The position numbers were made by a program, and so were the translations under genes. The notes under the pieces were generated by a model. It did no database searches, was not told the origin of the DNA, and saw nothing but the letters and a program-made list of their open reading frames with translations. From Bathynomus jamesi (Eukaryota; Arthropoda; Malacostraca; Isopoda; Cirolanidae): a stretch of 64,000 nucleotides of DNA. Where the stretch lies: NCBI GenBank assembly GCA_023014485.1, contig JAJOZX010003204.1:209501-273500 (forward strand), read 5' to 3'. Positions 21,545 to 30,469 of this stretch are shown here, piece after piece; within the stretch, counting starts at the first letter, position 1, and every line of letters begins with the position of its first letter.

Positions 21545-21660
21545 TACACGTATTTGTAAATATATATATATATAACTTGAATATCTCGTTTATTAAATCG
21601 TATTTGTAAATATATATTATATATAACTTGAATATCTCGTTTATTAAATAAATCATGTTT
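21545..21660. repeat. Tandem duplication after the polymerase gene
   Basis: A ~57-bp unit (CGTATTTGTAAATATATAT, then ATAACTTGAATATCTCGTTT) occurs twice in tandem and ends in AATAAATCATG, a possible polyadenylation region. Confidence 0.8.
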
Positions 21661-21687
21661 CAATTAGCGTTTCACTTTCTCCTTTGT

Positions 21688-21712
21688 GTGTGTGTGTGTG
21701 TGTGTGTGTGCG
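21688..21712. repeat. (GT)n microsatellite
   Basis: Short GT run 150 bp before R1, at the position of the CA run in B and of the shorter GT run in C. Confidence 0.9.
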
Positions 21713-21864
21713 CAGGTGAAAGTTCTAAGCTCCGCCCACTGTAAGATCAGCAACGTGAGTCATGCTACTATCTGGGAGTCCCTGCGTGGTCAGTCGACTG
21801 CAGTAAGCCCTTGAGATCAGACGTGTATTCGCCAGCGTAGAAAAAAGATCAGACGTGTATTCAA

Positions 21865-22454
21865 ATGGCTACCTTTAATATTGCTTGTACAACGTTTATG
21901 AAATGGTATTCAGCAAAGTGCCAGGATGTGGTGGATACCGAAAAACTTCCTATTCCCCCTCCTATGCCTCTTTTAAAACCACATTGGATTGTGCGAAGTT
22001 GCAAGATGTACAAATACTCTACGGATGTTCTGGTGAGACCGTTGAAGGCTTTCGTTGCACAGACGATGTGCTGAAGTATGCTGCAGAGCTAAACTTTATA
22101 AAGTCTCACATATACCGTGAAGTAAAAGAAACAACGCGTGCAGAAGAGAAGCAGCAGGTATGGATAATGAGTCTTGCGGATGGGTGGTGTGACAAGCGGT
22201 ATTACGTCATGCTACACCATGTCGATTACTCATACCCTACGACTGAAAATGTGAATCTCGTGATCATGGACAATCTTAAGTATTTTTATCACTATATTAA
22301 TGTATATCATGATGAGGTTCGTAGTGAGGTTGTGGCTAGTGCCCTGAGTGAGTTTTTAACAGACTTTAGAGACGAGTATCGTTTGATGGGCAGAAAGGAA
22401 AAATATGAGCATATGTTCCTCTCAAATAGTGCGCCGGAGTGTGAAGATGTTTAG
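21865..22454 (+). pseudogene. Unknown Polinton gene R1 (one frameshift)
   Basis: The start is ATG at 21865 (ATFNIACTTFMKWYSAKC). After about 35 codons the frame shifts and continues as DVQILYGCSGETVEGF, then a RYYVMLHHVDYSYP block, then YFYHYINVYHDEV and a basic tail. B and C carry the same protein, with the break in B close to here, so one unbroken product of about 195 residues is inferred. It has no catalytic motif I can name. It is rich in Tyr, Asp and Glu. First gene of the right-hand cluster, upstream of R2. Confidence 0.7.
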
Positions 22455-22465
22455 TAAAACATAAA

Positions 22466-22702
22466 ATGTGCCTAGTTCGTGATCCTGAGGTAAACTGTCT
22501 GGTGCGTAGTCTGGTAGTGATAAAACCGAAATTAATTCTTGTACCGGAAAAACACCTACCCAATATGTACAACAATTCGGTGCGACTCGCGGATCATACG
22601 AGTTCGAACAACCCCATTCACGTATCATCGAGTCAGCCGCCCGTCGAACCGTTCCTGCCTACCTGCGTGCCTCACACGGCTCATAGTTATCTCAGAGCTT
22701 GA
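22466..22702 (+). CDS. Small ORF with MCLVR leader between R1 and R2
   Basis: 78 codons. Only the first 30 or so are conserved: the sequence starts MCLVRDPEVNCLVRS, and element B has MCLVREISSKRKCLVR at the same place. It may be a short independent peptide or an upstream frame regulating R2, whose ATG is at 22732. The distal part is not conserved in B and may not be real coding. Confidence 0.35.
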   Translation: MCLVRDPEVNCLVRSLVVIKPKLILVPEKHLPNMYNNSVRLADHTSSNNPIHVSSSQPPVEPFLPTCVPHTAHSYLRA

Positions 22703-22731
22703 ACCGAGTGGACGTGCGCTCCTCGAATACG

Positions 22732-23451
22732 ATGGAACTTCCTTTGAGCAGCATTCTCAACGCCTCGTACGATGTGTCCGTGACGAAATCGTTGCGCGTG
22801 TTCAGGCGTAAATCCGGTACCGTTAGCTATGTACTGGAAACGGAATGTAGACAAACAAACAAACGGGTTTATTTAAGTGTCGAGGAGATGAATAGAATCT
22901 TCGTGATAGTTGAGAAGTGGAGTGAAGATCGTTATAAAATACCTGCTAACGTAGGTACAAGAAGAGAGCAGATTAGTGACGCACCCTCATACGCCGTTGT
23001 ATGTACGTTGTGTATAAATAACGATCGGCCGTGCATTGATATACGGCTGATGTGGAAGAATGCTTCTGATAATAACGCTCTTGTTCCTACGCGAAACCGT
23101 TTCATCCTCGACAGAATGTTTGAAATCGTCGGATTCCGCAAGCTGAAACCTATATTAGACGCGCGTGTTACGGATATGCTTTATTTTGATACAGTACTTG
23201 AATACGCATACACCGCTCTGCTCGATGGGTTTACCGAGTGTAGGGCTGAACAGGGTGAGAATGGTCTAGAGCTGGACGTTTATTTAAAAAGTTTAGACTC
23301 TTTGAAATACCATGAACTTTGGTACAAAGCAATTGATCGGTACAAGGCTGAGCTCACCTACACCGTTCACCCTGAAGAACTATTTCTTTATATAACGCGC
23401 AGTTGTCGTAACGATTTAGAAGATTATTTCAATTGCCGCTATGTTGAGTGA
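22732..23451 (+). CDS. Unknown Polinton gene R2, intact (239 residues)
   Basis: The likely start is the ATG at 22732 (MELPLSSILNASYDV); the open frame extends upstream only through non-ATG codons. Conserved segments shared with B and C: EEMNRIFVIVEKW, DAPSYAVVCTLCINN, DIRLMWKNASDN, TRNRFILDRMFEIV and VTDMLYFDTVLEYAYTALLD. No enzyme motif was found. It overlaps R3 by 11 bases, which suggests an operon-like or re-initiating arrangement. Open in A, broken in B and C. Confidence 0.7.
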   Translation: MELPLSSILNASYDVSVTKSLRVFRRKSGTVSYVLETECRQTNKRVYLSVEEMNRIFVIVEKWSEDRYKIPANVGTRREQISDAPSYAVVCTLCINNDRPCIDIRLMWKNASDNNALVPTRNRFILDRMFEIVGFRKLKPILDARVTDMLYFDTVLEYAYTALLDGFTECRAEQGENGLELDVYLKSLDSLKYHELWYKAIDRYKAELTYTVHPEELFLYITRSCRNDLEDYFNCRYVE

Positions 23452-23632
23452 AGATGAGTTCACGATTGAAAAGCTCGAGTCGGTAGAAATAAACCCTCGA
23501 TTGGAAAAGCGTGTTTATAAACTTGTGTTTAATAATGTAGCTAACGATGAACTCTTTGTGCGTGCTTTTGATTGTATTCTAGACGTATTAAAAGATGACT
23601 TACCAACCGGTTGTAAAGTGGGAAAAAAATAG
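23441..23632 (+). CDS. Unknown Polinton gene R3, intact (63 residues)
   Basis: ATG at 23441 overlaps the end of R2. Reads LSEDEFTIEKLESVEINPRL, then FVRAFDCIL and a basic end. C has a near-identical 67-residue copy at 57611-57814, also open. Conservation of a short frame between two elements, with most changes synonymous by eye, supports real coding. Function unknown. Confidence 0.65.
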   Translation: MLSEDEFTIEKLESVEINPRLEKRVYKLVFNNVANDELFVRAFDCILDVLKDDLPTGCKVGKK

Positions 23633-23643
23633 TACTGAACGAT

Positions 23644-23790
23644 ATGAAAGCCCTTCATATCGAATACAGGTTTCCCTCTACTTTAAGCGGTGAAATATTA
23701 TTAAACCGCATATACTGCGTAATGCAGAGCAATAATGATGTAATTGTAAACTCGATTAAGTGCGAGTTTAGTATTTTGAAAAAAGAGTGA
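23644..23790 (+). CDS. Unknown Polinton gene R4, intact (48 residues)
   Basis: Starts MKALHIEYRFPSTLSGEILL and ends with NSIKCEFSILKKE. The matching frame in C (57820-57969, 49 residues) keeps the EYRxP, QSNN and DSIKCEF-type positions. It is too short for standard gene calling. Eleven bases separate it from R3. Unknown function. Confidence 0.6.
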   Translation: MKALHIEYRFPSTLSGEILLNRIYCVMQSNNDVIVNSIKCEFSILKKE

Positions 23791-24224
23791 AATGTATTTA
23801 TACTGTATATTTGCGTGATATTTCTCCTGTACTGTTATATTGAAGGATTATATGCGTATTTCTATTATTATTGAAATGTATATTTATTTTCTCCATAATT
23901 GTGTGTGTATATATTTTTTTTATTATATGCATATTCCTCAATTATTATTGAAATGTATATTTATTTCTATATATCTCCATAATTGTGTGTGTGTATATAT
24001 TTCTCCTGTACTGTTGTATTGACGGATTATATGCATATTCCTCATTTATTATTGAAATGTATATTTATTTTCTATATATTTATAATAAACTGAATGATGC
24101 AATGTTGTTTTACTTAATTCTTTTGGATAATTATAACATGTTACGCCTTCTGTGTACCTGAGCAATGGTAGCTGATGGAACGAAATCTTTTAATTGTTTA
24201 GTGAGACAACTCACCATAATAATG
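23791..24224. other. AT-rich 3' region of Polinton A
   Basis: A ~150-bp motif (TCCTGTACTGTT, ATATGCATATTCCTCA, AATTGTGTGTG) is repeated three times between 23820 and 24080. Then AAACTGAATGATG...TTTTACTTAATTCTTTTGG (24089-24126) also appears in C at 58455-58492. No gene seen. Transcripts probably end here. Confidence 0.55.
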
Positions 24225-24640
24225 CCAAAAAGTGGTATCTGGCAACTGAATACATGGCGCTATCTGGCAAATCAAGCCATTTACGCCTTCTAAGCCAACT
24301 GGCTGATTAGGAGTCTATAATAATGTATACAATGGTATCTGGCAATGCTAAAAAGTGGTATCTGGCAACTCTAGCCATTTACGCCTTCTAAGCCAACTGG
24401 CTGATTAGGAGTCTATAATAATGTATACAATGGTATCTGGCAATAATAATGCTAAAAAGTGGTATCTGGCAACTCTAGCCATTTACGCCTTCTAAGCCAA
24501 CTGGCTGATTAGGAGTCTATAATAATGTATACAATGGTATCTGGCAACTCAGTCTTCGATTAGAATTAATTAATTAAATATATAGCACAAACTGAATACA
24601 TGGCGCTATCTGGCAACTCAAGCCATTTACGTCTTCTAAG
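24225..24640. repeat. Subterminal tandem repeats of Polinton A
   Basis: Three to four copies of a ~105-bp unit containing AAGCCAACTGGCTGATTAGG, TATACAATGGTATCTGGCAA and AGCCATTTACGCCTTCT. The last copy runs into the right terminal repeat. Related units occur next to the C terminus (58560-58740) and near 59820. Confidence 0.85.
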
Positions 24641-24979
24641 CCAACTGGCTGATTAGGAGCCTATAAAACAACGCCTACTCGGCTGAAGTCTTAATATGCA
24701 CTTGGCTCCTGCCAGGTGAACACCTCTCCTCCTTTCTCTCCTTTCTGTCCTTTCTCTTGGGGGATAACGCCGCCTCCAAGTTTCATGACCCCCCCCCCTT
24801 GTTGCACCTGCAGCATCCCCCCTTTGCAGGGATTTTTTTGTTTGGCAACCCCCCCCCATTTGCAACACCCCCTTTTCAACACCCACATCTTGCAACAACC
24901 CACCCCCCTTTGCAACACTGCAACATTACGTAATACATTGCAACATTCCTGCACTCTCCCCTTTTGCGGCTATACTACT
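24641..24979 (-). repeat. Right terminal inverted repeat of Polinton A
   Basis: Read on the minus strand it starts AGTAGTATAGCCGCAAAAGG, the same as the left end. C-rich runs with TTGCAACACCCCC alternate, then GGGGGATAACGCCGCCTCCA. Followed by the duplication CACCTG. Confidence 0.9.
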
Positions 24980-24985
24980 CACCTG
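24980..24985. repeat. Target-site duplication of Polinton A, right copy
   Basis: CACCTG, identical to 8625-8630. The polymerase reading of element B continues directly with GGTAACGTTTCC. Confidence 0.92.
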
Positions 24986-25822
24986 GTAACGTTTCCTATA
25001 GGTGTTACGGCATACCTTCGTGCCCCTAAGTTCCTTCACGCCCCCCAGTTTCTGCGATAGAAAATTGTGGGTTCGCACAGTCAGTTGGGGTGGCTGGTAG
25101 CCCTCATCTTCCAAGCATACTTGATCCTTCAACGAGGAGTCAAAGTTAACGACTCCTCCGTTCGCCTGGTTAAGCGTGATACCCTTAGTCTTCACGATAT
25201 ATTTCATATCCTCCCCCACCCTCACCCGTACTCCATACGTTTATGGCCCTGGTGATACAAAGGAGTCAGCATATGTACCATCACCATACTCATCGTTGAT
25301 CTTGTCAGTCAACTCTCCGAGGAATTCCCCAATAGAAGGCATGTACTCATCCTCCCTCTCTGTGAATATTATGCTATCTGTCTCAGCGTACAGCACCCAC
25401 CACCCAAGAGAATGCAGTATTCCCAAACTTGATGTGAAGCTTGCTACAGGTATGTTTGTAACACGTGAGGTATCTGTGGCCAGTTCGGTGATGTTGTACT
25501 TCATTATGTACGTGTTACCAACATTCGCAATCTCCATAACCTCTTTATCGGGGGCATTGGAATAATCCCACACCTCGTTATAACTTTGGGCTAGGTGAAC
25601 GTTTCCCTTACCTGTATTCTGTGCAAACTTGCCCCAAAGACTATTTGGGCACAACTTTGCACTAAAGCGCTTGCCAGGGTTCTTAACAATTTGGGCCCGG
25701 TCAAGTTGTATCCCTTCACGATCACGGTAGCACTGAATATACGCCGATTTTTCATTTTCGGTCTCAACTCCTTGCGGATACCCTGATGCTTCTACCTTAT
25801 CCTCCAAAAAAGTTTTATATAC

Positions 25823-27038
25823 AGGGTGTACATAAAGTCAGGATCTATTTTTGTGAAATAATTATTTTTTTCTATTTTTCTTTTCAGAAGCCCCTAGAAT
25901 GAATAGAGAAGAGCGTGTGGCAATAGTAATTTGGCGAATCGAGGGAAAGAAATACAATGACATCAGAGAGAAGTTTAGAAGGAGATTTCATAAGCCGGGG
26001 CCAATAGACAAGACAATACGAAAATTGGTGAACAAATTTAAACGAACGGGATCTGTAAATGATGAAGCAAGATCAAGACGACCGTGTATGTCAGATCTTA
26101 CTGTGAATGCAGTACGCGGAATTATCACTGAGGAGCCACGTACGTCCGTTCGTGCTGCATCACACAGATTCTGCCTCCCGACGTCATCTGTGCACAAAAT
26201 TCTGAAAGTTAATTTGCAGAAGAAAAGCTATCATTTGTAGGTTTTACATGATTTACATGAGGAAGATTTCCCTCGACGAAGTGCTGTGTGTGCTGATCTC
26301 GTAGAACAAATCTGGAGTGATAATTTAATGGACAACATTCTCTTTAGTGATGAAGCCACTTTCCATACGTGTGGAAAAGTAAATCGCCATAACTGTCGAA
26401 TTTGTGCAGATGAAACACCGAATGATTTCGTCCAAAATTGGGAAAGAGACTAACCTAAAGTTAATGTCTGGATGGGTTTAACAAAATCTAAGGTTTATGG
26501 TCCTTTTTTCTTTGCTGAAGCTACAGTTACAGGGCTTATATATCTGGACATGTTGCAGCAATTCCTTGAACCTCAGCTGATTGGGGATAGGATTGTTAGT
26601 ACAGTCGTCTATCAACATGATGGTGCTCCTTGTCACTATGCCAAAATTGTTCAAGATTATCTAAATGGACGTTTTCCAAATCGCTGGATCGGACGCGGAA
26701 GCAACAGACCTTGGCCAGCGAGATCACCAGATTTAACCCCTTTAGATTTCTTTGCATGGGGCTTTATCAAATCGGCCGTCTATCAGACGAAGATTACGAG
26801 TCTTGAAAAATTACGTACACTTATACGAACTGCTGCAGATAACAACCCCGCAAATGCTCCAGAATGTGTTTAGAAATGCTGCGGAACGATTTGAGCTGTG
26901 CAGGGATACTGATGGGCGTCACGTCGAATCCTACTCTTAATTATTTAATAAATGTTACCACTTTATCATTTTATGATTGAATTCCATATAATTTCCAAGT
27001 GCTTCACAAAAATAGATCCTGACTTTATGTACACCCTG
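25823..27038 (+). mobile_element. DD41D-type mariner-like element, full length
   Basis: 1216 bp with 36-bp inverted termini, identical by eye, starting CAGGGTGTACATAAAGTC, and TA on both sides (25821-25822, 27039-27040). It is inserted in the polymerase of element B. Length and structure are those of an autonomous mariner-like element. Confidence 0.93.
25899..26873 (+). pseudogene. Mariner-like transposase, DD41D, near complete with stops
   Basis: Starts NREERVAIVIWRIEGK. Helix-turn-helix DNA-binding region (about residues 1-110), first catalytic Asp in FSDEATFH, second in YQHDGAPCHYA and third in SPDLTPLDFFAWG, 41 residues after the second by count. TAG at about 26238 and TAA at 26452 interrupt the frame. 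Cuts and pastes at TA. The spacing differs from classical DD34D mariners and matches the second element at 7750-8534. Confidence 0.87.
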
Positions 27039-29805
27039 TATATGGCGGAAAATGTTGGGTAGCTTCTGAAACCTCCACACCTATAAATTTTCAATATTCT
27101 GTAGCCGTGGAGAACGGCTACGGACAGCTCAGGACTTGTATATACACCTCTGATCTTCCGATGGTTAGGTTGGTTGTATGATTACAGGACCCATTATTCT
27201 CCTCTGCGCACTTCACGCACAGGGGAAACATGAGCTTGTGATCTATAACGACGGGTAAGATCGGCATTCATAAATCGCGAGTGGGGAGCACGTCTACGAA
27301 AGAAAGACCGAAATAGTACTTGTTCAAATTTGTTGAGAAAACCTCGATGGTGGGCAGGTCAGGGCCCATCAGTTTTTCAGGTGCACCTAAGGGGTACGGG
27401 TTGTTCTTCATCACATAGGGATAGAAAGAACAGAGGTCGTAGTAATGGAGTTTCACGCCCTCCGTAGGTGGAAAGTATAGCTTGAATGGGTTTGTACACC
27501 CTCCGAACAAGCTATCACCGCATTTGAGAGGATCCAACACCATTGGACGCTTGATCGTGTTTATTTCTTCTCGGTACTGTCCATCTGTTTCCATCCATGC
27601 ATCATACTCATGCTCCCACAAGATCTTGTGAGTGAACTGGGCCCCTATAAGCTGATCGGGAGTGCGGGTCCATGCAAGACTGTCAGCAGGAAATCTACCG
27701 TGTATATCTCCTACGATTTCACACTCAGTACGTGGGCAACCATGCCATCAGAAACCGTTAAAGGAGTACCAGTCTTCTCACCAGGGGTACGGTCTTCGCT
27801 TAGACCATTAACCCAAAAAACACGGCCATTGACCTTAATGGGTACTTCTCCCGTGTTGCCAGCGTGGTTTATGTATAGTCCGGTCTGCTGTTGTATGTGT
27901 ATGAGCCAGTAAATAGCCTTGTGCCCATAACTGCGAGGGTTGTTTCTGTGAATGATGGCTAAAATGTCTTTAGGCATGAAATTGTTCTTGAACACCGTAA
28001 AGCACAATGAGGCGATTGTGGTTGCGACTTGCAGCGGATCGCAGTTGAAATGGTGTATGTACATCCTTCCAAAGGCCTGGAAACATACTCTAAGCACGCA
28101 TACATCATTCACGCAATAACGCTCACATTCATCAGCTATATTATGGACTAGTTTCATTAAAACTGTTGTAGTAGCGGTCAAAATCTTCACGCTCACTGTC
28201 ACTCATGTTGGTGTAGTTAAAGTATTGTTTGGGGAGAGGCAGTCCTGCGAAATTTAAAGTGTCGCTACTGAGGAAAGTGTAAGAGAAATACCCTTTTGAA
28301 ACTTCGGCAGCTACACCCATCACCTTGAGTAGCTTGGCTAGTTTACAAGGTGTAAATAATAAAGTATCTTTAAACGGAACATTACATCTGCATTTGTATA
28401 AGCTTGTTTCTTCTTTTCAGGGGATCACCCGTGAATTTCTCTGATAACTCGTGCTCAAGCAGTTTCTTATTAAGGAATTGTTTGTCAAATTTTGCCCGTT
28501 ATAGGCAAGAATATACACAGTCATTTTTTTGAACTTGTCCGCTAATTTGACCAATATAGGACATAAAGAGTTGCATAGGGCTATCGTGTGTAATCGTTTT
28601 AAAAACTTTTTTCCGTTTCCCACATTTGTGACACTCATCACACTCAACCTCTTTCTACTCATCGCAGATAGTCTGGCTTACAAGTAGATGTTGGATAAAC
28701 TCTTTCGTTTCAGGGTTTGTGTGAGTTTCTATATCGTAGTACACAGTTATACAAGGTCTATTTTTAGGCTTAACATCTTTCATATAACGTACATGCTTTA
28801 CTCCATCCGCCTTATATTTCTCATGGCATTTAGGACAGTGAATTTCATCACATTTATGCTTGAATTTCCCCTAATTATTCATCATATAAAACATACACCA
28901 TTTACAGATTCTCATTTACCTGCAAGTGTCAACTGACTTATGGAACTTAAAGCATTTATTACACTCTGTAACACTGATTCTGTTTATATAGAATTTTTTA
29001 TGTTTTTATATGCATTTGTGGGCGCTGAGTCCAAATCTGGCCTTGGTTTGTGTGTATCATCACTGGTTTCAGAGATAATCCATTTTTCATGTTTTACCAG
29101 TATAATGTTATTGTGGGCGCAGCAATATCAGAATAATTAGGAATTGTTGAGAACAATCCGGATGTTCGTTGACAGTTTCTTGCTCTAGAAATTGCCCGAA
29201 ACTTCCACTGTGCTATATAAAGAAGAGCGCAGAGTCTGAGAAGTCAGCAAGTGTGAGCACACAAAGAAAGCAGGTTGTTTGTCTGATGGTTACCAGCACT
29301 GAGGTACTGTGTTTCTGTGCTTCTCTGTGCTGACGATTTGAGTGTTATCGATCCTTTTTTATTGCGAACATTATTTCAGTGTTGTGAATACATCTTTTTT
29401 CTGGAATCTATAATCTGTTGCAGATTTAATAACTCTTCTCTCTATATCTGCAGGTTATGATTAATGTAGTACAGTTCGGTAAAGAGAATGGCAACTAGAG
29501 CTTGTAAACACTCGCCGGATATATTCTGCTACGTTTGTGGGTATTACATAGGCCCCAAGCAAGTATCGCACAAGATTGTGAAAGGCACCAAGTTCTGGAT
29601 CGCGTATCGGCTCTATTTTGGTATGCTTATGGGTGACCAAAATAAGCCCTGGGCACCCCATATGATCTGTGGAAGCTGCCGCTCCACACTTGAAGGGTGG
29701 CTGCGGGGAGTACTCAAGGCAATGCCCTTTGCGGTACCCAGAATATGGAGAGAACCAAAGAGCCACCACGACGATTGCTACTACTGCATGGTAGATGTTT
29801 CTAAG

Positions 29806-30469
29806 CGGAATGGGACGTTTTGGCGCCGACGTTCTGGCGCAGACGTTTTGGCGCCGCCGTTTGGGCGCCACCGTTTGGGCGCCGTTTGACGATTGGTTAG
29901 GTTAAGTCGTGATATTTTTGTTAAAACTAACGAAAATATCACGACTTAACCTAACCAATCGTCAAGGCCGTACAGTTGACCTAACCGGGCAGTGACGATT
30001 GGTTAGGTTAAGTTGGGATATTTTTGTTAGTTTTAACGAAAATATCATGACTGAACCTAATCAATCGTCAATGGGGCAGATAACGGAAAAGTACCCATAT
30101 TATATATACACCTTATAATAAACTGACTCTTTTGCTCGCACCGCCAAAAAAGTAACGAAGGGTCGCGCTTGCTACATTTATCAAACACATACAAATATCC
30201 ATTATGTGAAAACTTCTGTTTCCATTTCTTACTTGATATATTTTCAGACATTTATGCTATTAAGGGCAACAACACAACTTATCTGAAAAGACAGACAGCA
30301 CTTCAGGTTAATAACCAAGTATTACTACTTAATACTTAATACTAATTAACGGCGGCGCCAAACCGGCTCCGCGCCCAAACGGCGGCGCCCAAACGGTGGC
30401 GCCCAAACGGTGGCGCCCAAACGGCGGCGCCAAAACGTCCAGCGCCAAAATGTCGGCGCCAAAACGTCC
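29806..30469. mobile_element. Foldback element with GGCGCC-repeat ends
   Basis: The ends are inverted arrays of GGACGTTTTGGCGCC and GCCGTTTGGGCGCCACCG units. Inside are two perfect-looking hairpins (29888-29965 and about 29995-30070) built on TTGGTTAGGTTAAG. The host gene sequence TAGATGTTTCTAAG before it recurs after it as TAGATGGGTTTCTAAG, a duplication of about 14 bp with a 2-base indel. It interrupts the transposon gene and resembles MULE/foldback elements. Confidence 0.75.
30057..30251 (-). pseudogene. FLYWCH zinc-finger fragment in the foldback element
   Basis: The frame reads KFSHNGYLYVFDKCSKRD and LLFWRCEQKS, the first half of a FLYWCH-type finger, with a basic start. FLYWCH domains occur in NOF/foldback and other MULE-related transposase genes. 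The second half with the final Cys/His is absent, so this is a captured or decayed fragment. Confidence 0.65.

Larger units (their letters stand above)
8631..24979 (+). mobile_element. Polinton/Maverick element A, complete, 16349 bp
   Basis: The element is delimited by inverted termini starting AGTAGTATAGCCGC and flanked by perfect 6-bp duplications CACCTG; termini of the AG...CT type are known for Polintons. Inside, in order: spliced gene (plus), protease, major capsid, pX-like, minor capsid, integrase, 248-codon protein and ATPase (all minus), then DNA polymerase and R1 to R4 (plus). It lies inside the polymerase of element B. The polymerase, ATPase, integrase and major capsid genes are broken. 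The protease, pX-like protein, minor capsid and R2 to R4 are open. Confidence 0.93.

Noticed and set aside
24225..24640. CRISPR-like array
   Set aside because: Repeats are long, adjacent and without unique spacers; the DNA is eukaryotic. They are subterminal tandem repeats.
8631..24979. A recent free-virus (adintovirus-like) integration
   Set aside because: Gene content overlaps, but the 6-bp duplication, several broken genes and multiple related copies point to a resident Polinton.
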